A stretch of DNA of 64,000 nucleotides, from contig NZ_CP016379.1 of assembly GCF_003991135.1 (NCBI RefSeq), positions 434,001-498,000 on the forward strand, in the 5' to 3' direction. The first letter of the stretch is position 1. Every line of letters begins with the position of its first letter. The position numbers and the translations under genes are program-made. A model generated the notes under the pieces. That model made no database searches and was not told the origin of the DNA. It was given only the letters and a program-made list of their open reading frames with translations. This DNA is from Anoxybacter fermentans. GTDB taxonomy: Bacteria > Bacillota > Halanaerobiia > DY22613. Shown here in pieces: positions 58,745-64,000 of the stretch.

Positions 58745-59518
58745 ATGGCTAATTATCGCCAGGAGTTTGGACATATTCCCCATCACGAAATTTTAAGTGA
58801 TGCTGAGACCAGAAAATTGATTGCTCTGGCCCAGGAAGGTGATGACCAGGCTAAAGAACGTCTGGTTCAGCATAATTTACGATTGGTGATGAAGATTACT
58901 CACCGTTTTAAAAATTCCGGTTATGAGATGGAAGATCTCTTCCAGGTTGGGACTATCGGACTGATTAAAGCCATTCGCGATTTTGATTTGAGTCGAAATT
59001 TAAAATTCTCAACCTATGCAGTTCCCCGGGTTATTGGTGAAATCCGCCGTTTTATCAGGGATGATGGTCTGGTGAAAGTTAGCAGGACGTTGAAAGAATC
59101 GGCGAGTCGAATACGTAAATTTAAAGAAAGTTTTATCAAAGAAGAAGGTCGAGAACCTACTGTACAGGAGATTAGCCAAAAAACAGGTCTTACTCCTGAG
59201 GATATTATTAATGCTATGGAAGCAGTCCAGGAGCCCACTTCACTTTTTAGTCCAATTTTTGAAAAAGAAGGGGAAGAAATTTTACTTATAGATCAGATTT
59301 ATGATGATCAAATGGGTTTTGTAGAAGGAGAAATTAATAAGATTGCTTTACGACAGGTACTTTCTAGACTGGATGAACGTTCGCGGCGTATTGTTTTTTT
59401 ACGTTACTTTCAGGAGAGGACCCAGACTGAGATTGCAGAGATTCTCGGGATTTCACAGGTTCATGTTAGTCGTTTAGAAAAAAAGGTGTTAGAAGAGATT
59501 AAACATATGTTGGCTTGA
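58745..59518 (+). CDS. sigF: RNA polymerase sigma-F factor
   Basis: 257 residues. Region 2 HNLRLVMKITHRFKNSGYE, DLFQVGTIGLIKAIRDFD and KFSTYAVPRVIGEIRRFIRD; region 3; region 4 HTH RTQTEIAEILGISQVHVSRLEKK. First forespore-specific sigma factor. Third gene of the spoIIA operon; repeat copy 15 follows the stop after about 50 bp. Confidence 0.96.
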   Translation: MANYRQEFGHIPHHEILSDAETRKLIALAQEGDDQAKERLVQHNLRLVMKITHRFKNSGYEMEDLFQVGTIGLIKAIRDFDLSRNLKFSTYAVPRVIGEIRRFIRDDGLVKVSRTLKESASRIRKFKESFIKEEGREPTVQEISQKTGLTPEDIINAMEAVQEPTSLFSPIFEKEGEEILLIDQIYDDQMGFVEGEINKIALRQVLSRLDERSRRIVFLRYFQERTQTEIAEILGISQVHVSRLEKKVLEEIKHMLA

Positions 59519-59568
59519 TTTTTTTAAATTACATATTTTTTGATAAAGATACCGATAATAAATATAAA

Positions 59569-59788
59569 GATTATACTGCAAAAAGCTAATTTTGAGCGAA
59601 ATAGAAATTTTTCGCCAAATTATCTTAGTAAGATTTCCGACGAAGTAAGGCCTCATCACAGGAGGTGATGAGCTAATCAATGGCCAGGAGGGTCCTTTGA
59701 TTAGAAAGCCTTATTTCGGCGGAAATCGAACTTTAGATGATTCGAAAAATTTCTCAAGAAGCGAAAAATTAGCTTTTTGCAGTTTAAC
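59569..59788. repeat. Palindromic intergenic element, copy 15 (A to B)
   Basis: Full length. GATTATACTGCAAAAAGC, A arm, CATCACAGGAGGTGATGAG and CTAATCAATGGCC/GGTCCTTTGATTAG hairpins, B arm, GCTTTTTGCAGTTTAAC. It ends 34 bp before the next small gene. Confidence 0.9.
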
Positions 59789-59821
59789 AATATAAGTTAT
59801 TTTGTGGAGGTATCTTTATTT

Positions 59822-59980
59822 ATGTTATCTAAATTATTGAAATCCCTGTTGATACTGATCTTTATTTTCAGCCTGGCTGGATTCTGTACCTGGCTTATTT
59901 CTCAGTGGTTTATGTTTAATAAACAGATTCCTGAAGGTGTTATTAAGGTTTTGGGATGGGTTAAAGAAATTACTGGCTAA
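59822..59980 (+). CDS. Small single-helix membrane protein of unknown function
   Basis: 52 residues starting MLSKLLKSLLILIFIFSLAG: a short basic N-terminus, one hydrophobic helix (about 5-30), then a soluble C-terminal tail (NKQIPEGVIKVLGWVKEITG). TGGAGG lies 11 bases ahead of the ATG. Not a recognised family. Its position after sigF suggests a possible forespore link, but repeat copy 15 separates them. Confidence 0.6.
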   Translation: MLSKLLKSLLILIFIFSLAGFCTWLISQWFMFNKQIPEGVIKVLGWVKEITG

Positions 59981-60240
59981 GAATGAACGGCAGAGCCAAT
60001 ATACAAAGGTTATGGATTTTTTCCTTCAATAATTAAAGAAAAGGCGGGATTAAAAAGCCCCGCCTTCTAAATTATCATAAGCTATGAACCGGTGATAACT
60101 CAATATTTTTTATTTTTTATATAAAAATCCAAAAAAAATTTGTAAATCTAACAGGAAAAATAGCGTCGATGTAGAATATGATAATATAAACTTTTGTAAA
60201 ATAAAGATGAACAAATGTAAAAAGCAAATCAGGTGAGAGT
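59981..60240. other. Leader region of the microcompartment regulator gene
   Basis: Contains a hairpin AAGGCGGG (60041) / CCCGCCTT (60059) without a clear U run, probably the end of the preceding unit, and a sigma-H-like promoter at 60151. Confidence 0.5.
60151..60177 (+). promoter_or_regulatory. Sigma-H-type promoter upstream of the SorC regulator gene
   Basis: ACAGGAAAA (60151-60159), 11-bp spacer, GTAGAAT (60171-60177): all specified positions of RNAGGAWWW-N11-RNNGAAT match. The start codon is 64 bp downstream of the -10. Confidence 0.5.
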
Positions 60241-61197
60241 ATGGAAAGTATTGAAAGATTAAAATTGATAGTTCAGGTTGCTCAGATGTACTATGAATAT
60301 GGACAAACTCAGCAGGCTATTGCTAATAAATTAGGTATTTCTCGACCAACTGTTTCTCGTTTACTTGCTCAGGCCCGGGAAAAGGGTATTGTTCAGATTA
60401 TTATTCATAATCCCCTTGGTTACTGTTCTAAGTTGGAAGAAATTTTCAGGACAGAATTTGATTTAAAGGAAGTAATAATTACTCCGCTGGTTGGAGAAAA
60501 TCCAATATTGACTCTGGCAGAGATTGCTGCCAATTATTTATATCGGATTTTGAAAGATGGAGATACCATTGGAGTAGCCTGGGGAAATACTCTTCATCAC
60601 GTCTCTCAGTTTTTAAAACCTAAAAATCTTTCCAATATTCGAGTAGTGCAGATGAAAGGCGGCATGGGCCTTTCTGGAACTAATATCCATGCCAGTCAGA
60701 TTATCGAAAAATTTTCTACTGCCTATAGAGGCAAAGCATATTTTTTGCCTGTCCCGGCTATTGTAGATACTGTGAGTGTAAAGAAAGCCTTTATGTCAGA
60801 TAGCAGTTTGAGGAGGACCATTCAGGTGGGGGCAGAGATTAATGTAGCTATTTATAGTATTGGTGCCCTTGATTCATCTGCAGCCCAAATAGAGGCAGGT
60901 TATCTTACTGCTCAGGAAATTTATGCTCTTCAAGCTAAAGGTGCTGTTGGAGATATTTGTTCCCGTTTTTTTACTATAGATGGTGAGGTTGCTGATCCGG
61001 CTCTGGATGAACGGACTATTGGTATTGAATTGAATGATCTGAAAGATAAAGAATATGCTATTGCCGTGGCTGGCGGAAAAGAAAAAGCAGCTGGTATTTT
61101 GGGAGCAATGAGAGGTGGCTTTCTTAATGTATTGATTACTGATGAAGAGACTGCTACTCTGGTTCTGGAAAAAGCAGGTATTAAGTATCCTGCTTAA
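60241..61197 (+). CDS. SorC/DeoR-family transcriptional regulator, microcompartment locus
   Basis: 318 residues. N-terminal HTH (YGQTQQAIANKLGISRPTVSRLL) and a sugar-phosphate-binding domain (GVAWGNTLHHVSQFL, QMKGGMGLSGTN, AVAGGKEKAAGILGAM). SorC proteins respond to phosphorylated sugars or polyols; it heads a microcompartment operon, so the inducer may be the compartment substrate or its kinase product. Same superfamily as the CggR protein in this window, but clearly a different branch. Confidence 0.88.
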   Translation: MESIERLKLIVQVAQMYYEYGQTQQAIANKLGISRPTVSRLLAQAREKGIVQIIIHNPLGYCSKLEEIFRTEFDLKEVIITPLVGENPILTLAEIAANYLYRILKDGDTIGVAWGNTLHHVSQFLKPKNLSNIRVVQMKGGMGLSGTNIHASQIIEKFSTAYRGKAYFLPVPAIVDTVSVKKAFMSDSSLRRTIQVGAEINVAIYSIGALDSSAAQIEAGYLTAQEIYALQAKGAVGDICSRFFTIDGEVADPALDERTIGIELNDLKDKEYAIAVAGGKEKAAGILGAMRGGFLNVLITDEETATLVLEKAGIKYPA

Positions 61198-61245
61198 ATA
61201 TAAATTTTCTTTTTGTAATTTAGGATAAAAGGAGGGATGAATTTA

Positions 61246-61890
61246 TTGAAAGAAGAGGAATTAATACGTTTGATTACTGCTGAAGTGGTTAAGGAGTTGT
61301 GTAAAAGGAATAATAGTATGGCTATTCCCGTTGCTCTTTCAAATCGACATATTCACCTCAGTCAAAAAGATTTAGACTGTCTCTTTGGCCCGGGCTATAC
61401 CCTGACCAAATTGAGAGACTTATCTCAGCCCGGTCAGTTTGCCGCAAAGGAAAAAGTTAAATTAATTGGTCCCAAAGGTATCCTGGAAGATGTACGAATT
61501 TTGGGCCCGGTTCGTAACCAGACTCAGGTTGAAATTTCTATTGGAGATGGATACCAATTGGGAATTATGCCTCCTGTCAGACCTTCAGGTGATCTGGCAG
61601 ACACACCCGGTTGTATAGTGGTAGGGCCGAAGGGTGTGGTTGAATTAAAAAATGGAGTCATTTGTGCCCAGCGTCATATTCATATGTCAACTGAGGATGG
61701 GGCACGCTTCAAGGTTCGGGACAAAGAGATTGTGAAAGTCAGATGTGGTGGTTTGCGTGCATTGGTCTTTGACCAGGTTTTAGTAAGAGTAAGTCCAAAT
61801 TTCCGGCTAGAAATGCATCTGGATATTGAAGAAGGAAATGCTGCTGGACTGAAAAATGGTAATTTTGTAGAAATATTAAAGGAGGGTTAA
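61246..61890 (+). CDS. pduL: Phosphate propanoyltransferase PduL
   Basis: About 214 residues. Starts with an amphipathic helix ([18 protein letters not shown]), typical of encapsulation peptides, then two PduL repeats with zinc-binding histidines: [15 protein letters not shown] and [15 protein letters not shown]. Transfers acyl groups from acyl-CoA to phosphate inside microcompartments. TTG 61246 has better spacing to GGAGG than the abutting ATG 61237. Confidence 0.93.
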   Translation: MKEEELIRLITAEVVKELCKRNNSMAIPVALSNRHIHLSQKDLDCLFGPGYTLTKLRDLSQPGQFAAKEKVKLIGPKGILEDVRILGPVRNQTQVEISIGDGYQLGIMPPVRPSGDLADTPGCIVVGPKGVVELKNGVICAQRHIHMSTEDGARFKVRDKEIVKVRCGGLRALVFDQVLVRVSPNFRLEMHLDIEEGNAAGLKNGNFVEILKEG

Positions 61891-61894
61891 TAGA

Positions 61895-62191
61895 ATGGAA
61901 TATCAAGCATTAGGTATGGTAGAAACTAGAGGACTGGTAGGGATGATTGAGGCTGCTGATGCTATGGCTAAAGCTGCTAATGTAAAAGTTGTTGGTTTTG
62001 AGAAGATTGGTGGAGGTTTTACAACTGTACTGGTTCGCGGTGATGTAGCGGCTGTTAAAGCTTCTGTTGATGCTGGTGCTGAAGCTGCTAATCGGGTAGG
62101 CGAACTGGTTTCAGCCCATGTGATCCCACGTCCCCATAGTGATTTAGAAAAAATCTTTCCCATTAAGGTAGAGAAAACTAAAACCAAGTAA
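61895..62191 (+). CDS. BMC-domain hexameric shell protein
   Basis: 98 residues, single BMC domain: [20 protein letters not shown], pore region [21 protein letters not shown], and [14 protein letters not shown]. PduA/PduJ/EutM-like; it forms the facets of the shell. The pore triple is GGG rather than the common GSG. Five bases after pduL; RBS GGAGG. Confidence 0.95.
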   Translation: MEYQALGMVETRGLVGMIEAADAMAKAANVKVVGFEKIGGGFTTVLVRGDVAAVKASVDAGAEAANRVGELVSAHVIPRPHSDLEKIFPIKVEKTKTK

Positions 62192-62210
62192 TTTTTAGGA
62201 GGAACTGTTA

Positions 62211-62954
62211 TTGGAAATGGAAGAACGGCAATTGATTGAACTGGTTGTACGGGAAGTTCTAAAACAGATTAAGTTGGCGGGGGTAGAGATAAATACCAGA
62301 AAACTTGAGCCACTTCCATTGGTAGTTTTAAGTGGTAGTTGTAGTGGACTTTCTTATGTACAAGATATACTTGATTTTCTGCAAAGTTTGAATCAGGAAT
62401 TTCGTATTTTTTTGGGTGAAACAGATTTACAGGAATCAGAACTTCCGGCTGCTTTACGTTATCGGGTGGTAAAAGGGGAAGGGGAAGCAGAATTGGATCA
62501 GATTTTAAGTGAGAGTTCAATAATCTGCTTACCCTGGATCCCCCTTGCTGTGCTTTCACGCATGGTTCATTTAGAACCTGAATGTAGTGTCAGTCTCCTT
62601 TTGACTAAAGCACTTATTAAAGGAGTTTCTGTCCGTGCGCGAAAGATTTTTGTTCAACCCGTATTGGATTTTTATCAATCTCAAGATCTTTCTCCTATTA
62701 TTCGGAGAATACAGAGTCTTATCAGAGAAGGTAAGATAATGGGAATGGAGTGGATGACTGATAGGGGTTTGAAACATCTTTTTGCTTCAATACCATTTAA
62801 ACCCAATGGGCCAGTGAAAAAAGGAGTTTTAACAGCTGTAGATGTTAGGAAGATGAAGGATCAAAGGGAAATTGTGGTGCCAGAAGGTACAATTATCACT
62901 CCACTGGCTCGTGATGAAATGAAGCGCTACGGATTGCAACTGCGTATGGTCTGA
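62211..62954 (+). CDS. Microcompartment-associated protein: flavoprotein-like domain with EutQ-type C-terminus
   Basis: 247 residues. An N-terminal encapsulation-like helix (EERQLIELVVREVLKQIK) is followed by an alpha/beta region of flavoprotein type (LPLVVLSGSCSGLSYVQ, SSIICLPWIPLAVLSRMVHL) and a C-terminal block KKGVLTAVDVRKMK...VVPEGTIITPLARDEMK, which resembles the ITAxDIR...IITPxAR motif of EutQ. Similar proteins occur in several BMC loci; enzymatic role is unknown. The TTG at 62211 has AGGAGG eight bases ahead. Confidence 0.7.
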   Translation: MEMEERQLIELVVREVLKQIKLAGVEINTRKLEPLPLVVLSGSCSGLSYVQDILDFLQSLNQEFRIFLGETDLQESELPAALRYRVVKGEGEAELDQILSESSIICLPWIPLAVLSRMVHLEPECSVSLLLTKALIKGVSVRARKIFVQPVLDFYQSQDLSPIIRRIQSLIREGKIMGMEWMTDRGLKHLFASIPFKPNGPVKKGVLTAVDVRKMKDQREIVVPEGTIITPLARDEMKRYGLQLRMV

Positions 62955-62972
62955 TGTGAAAGAGGTGAGAAA

Positions 62973-63266
62973 ATGGTTCTAGGGAGAGTAATTGGTACAG
63001 TGGTCGCAACATGCAAAGATAAACGACTTGTTGGAAAAAAACTGCTAATAGTCCAACCCCTGAAAATTAAAGATTTGACTCCAAAAGGAGATCCAGTAGT
63101 TGCTGTGGATACAGTAGGTGCAGGTGAGTCAGAAGTGGTTTTGATGGTGGCCGGTAGTTCAGCCCGTCAGACAGATAAAACTGATAAAACCCCTGTCGAT
63201 GCGGCGATTATGGCAATCGTTGATTCAATTGAATTGGAGGGTAAATTAATCTTTTCCAAAAGTTAG
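62973..63266 (+). CDS. EutN/CcmL-type vertex protein (BMC-P)
   Basis: 97 residues. LGRVIGTVVATCKDKRLVGKKLLIVQP, VAVDTVGAGESEVVLMVAGSSAR, and a C-terminal VDAAIMAIVDSIE. Pentamers of this family cap the vertices of the shell. It precedes the aldehyde dehydrogenase gene by 12 bp. Confidence 0.95.
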   Translation: MVLGRVIGTVVATCKDKRLVGKKLLIVQPLKIKDLTPKGDPVVAVDTVGAGESEVVLMVAGSSARQTDKTDKTPVDAAIMAIVDSIELEGKLIFSKS

Positions 63267-63278
63267 GGGGTGTAAGTT

Positions 63279-64000
63279 TTGGCGGTTGATGATTTGAGAA
63301 TTGATCAAATTGTAAAACAGGTATTGGAAAGATTAGAGAAGGAAGGAATTACCGCCGGGAGTTTGGGTCAGATCTCTATGCAGTCAAAAGTGGTAACAGG
63401 CCGTAATGGGATCCATAAAACAGTAGATGAAGCTGTAGCAGCAGCCCGGAAGGCTCAGGTAAGGTTAATGGAAATGAGTTTGGAAGATAGGAAAAAGATA
63501 ATTCAGGCTATGCGTGAAGCAGCCATCTCCCATGCCCAGGAGTTAGGTAGAATGGCTGTTGAGGAAACTGGTCTTGGACGTGTTCCTCACAAGATCGCGA
63601 AAATAGTTCTTGCAGCAGAAAAAACTCCAGGAGTTGAGGATATAGAGCCCAGAGCTTTCAGTGGTGACCACGGTTTAACTCTGGTAGAAAAAGCCCCTTA
63701 TGGAGTGGTGGGTTCAATTACACCTTCAACAAATCCCCCTTCCACCATTGTTAATAATGGAATCAGTATGGTGGCAGCGGGTAATGCTGTGGTGTTCAAT
63801 CCTCATCCCGGTGCAAAAAGGGTATCCAATCGGGCTGTTGAGATTTTAAATCAGGCTATTGTAAGTGTTGGCGGACCTGAAAATCTTTTGAATTCAATAG
63901 AATCACCTACATTAGAGACCAGTGAACAGTTAATGAGTCATAAAGGTGTTGATCTTTTAGTAGTTACTGGTGGCGGAGTGGTGGTTCGTAAAGCCATGAG
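63279..64000 (+). CDS. Acylating aldehyde dehydrogenase, PduP/EutE type (cut by window edge)
   Basis: First 240 residues. The N-terminus DDLRIDQIVKQVLERLEKEG looks like an encapsulation peptide. Then VDEAVAAARKAQ, EETGLGRVPHKIAK, EKAPYGVVGSITPSTNPP, and FNPHPGAKR, all typical of CoA-acylating aldehyde dehydrogenases in microcompartments. The catalytic cysteine lies beyond the window. Start is TTG 63279 with GGGGGTG seven bases ahead; the ATG at 63378 would remove the peptide. Confidence 0.9.
   Translation, partial: MAVDDLRIDQIVKQVLERLEKEGITAGSLGQISMQSKVVTGRNGIHKTVDEAVAAARKAQVRLMEMSLEDRKKIIQAMREAAISHAQELGRMAVEETGLGRVPHKIAKIVLAAEKTPGVEDIEPRAFSGDHGLTLVEKAPYGVVGSITPSTNPPSTIVNNGISMVAAGNAVVFNPHPGAKRVSNRAVEILNQAIVSVGGPENLLNSIESPTLETSEQLMSHKGVDLLVVTGGGVVVRKAM

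Overview
This 64 kb window is AT-rich bacterial chromosome from a spore-forming, fermentative, low-GC Firmicute. The evidence is a complete spoIIA operon (spoIIAA-spoIIAB-sigF), an alpha/beta-type small acid-soluble spore protein, whiA/rapZ/yvcK, a CggR-type regulator of glycolysis, frequent TTG/GTG starts and strong AGGAGG ribosome sites. A K+-dependent membrane pyrophosphatase and a bacterial microcompartment locus fit an anaerobe. A member of the Halanaerobiales/Clostridia is my inference; no 16S gene is present.

Layout. (1) 1-11.3 kb: a giant secreted RHS/YD-repeat protein, open at the left edge and split by a one-base frameshift near 5280, with a variable C-terminal tip, an overlapping small membrane protein (candidate immunity protein) and a decayed RHS fragment downstream. 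(2) 11.3-23.6 kb: an MFS transporter, an HD-GYP phosphodiesterase behind a Fur-like box, a UbiA prenyltransferase, a SpoIID/LytB-type protein, an ABC exporter, a TGS GTPase (minus strand), an SRA-HNH nuclease candidate and a SASP gene (minus strand). (3) 23.7-29.3 kb: PHP phosphatase, rapZ, yvcK, whiA, rpoN. (4) 29.4-34.8 kb: two secreted lamin-tail-domain proteins, one with a ComEC-like metallo-beta-lactamase domain (plus DUF3006) and one with four phospholipase-D HKD motifs; each has a sigma-H-like promoter. (5) 34.9-42.7 kb: cggR-gapA-pgk-tpiA-gpmI-eno. (6) 42.7-50.4 kb: secG, hppA, thioesterase, HD hydrolase, nitroreductase, rnr, smpB, ssrA (tmRNA), tRNA-Trp. (7) 50.4-60 kb: a chemotaxis receptor (minus strand), a duplicated P-loop ATPase, iadA, an M29 aminopeptidase, the spoIIA operon and a small membrane protein. 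(8) 60.2-64 kb: the start of a microcompartment operon (SorC regulator, PduL, BMC-H shell, flavoprotein/EutQ-like protein, BMC-P vertex, acylating aldehyde dehydrogenase cut by the right edge).

The most striking feature is a dispersed family of about 220-bp near-palindromic intergenic elements, with 15 recognisable copies between 10.7 and 59.8 kb. All share ends reading GATTWWACTGCAAAAAGC and its complement. Two diverged arms (A and B) surround two central hairpins. Copies occur in both orientations, with internal-deletion and half-element derivatives, including one between cggR and gapA and one between gpmI and eno. No transposase is nearby. They look like a MITE or structured-RNA family. 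A second, unrelated hairpin element lies at about 46740-47015.

All product names come from motif recognition by eye. Promoters, operators and hairpins were located by reading and were not computed.
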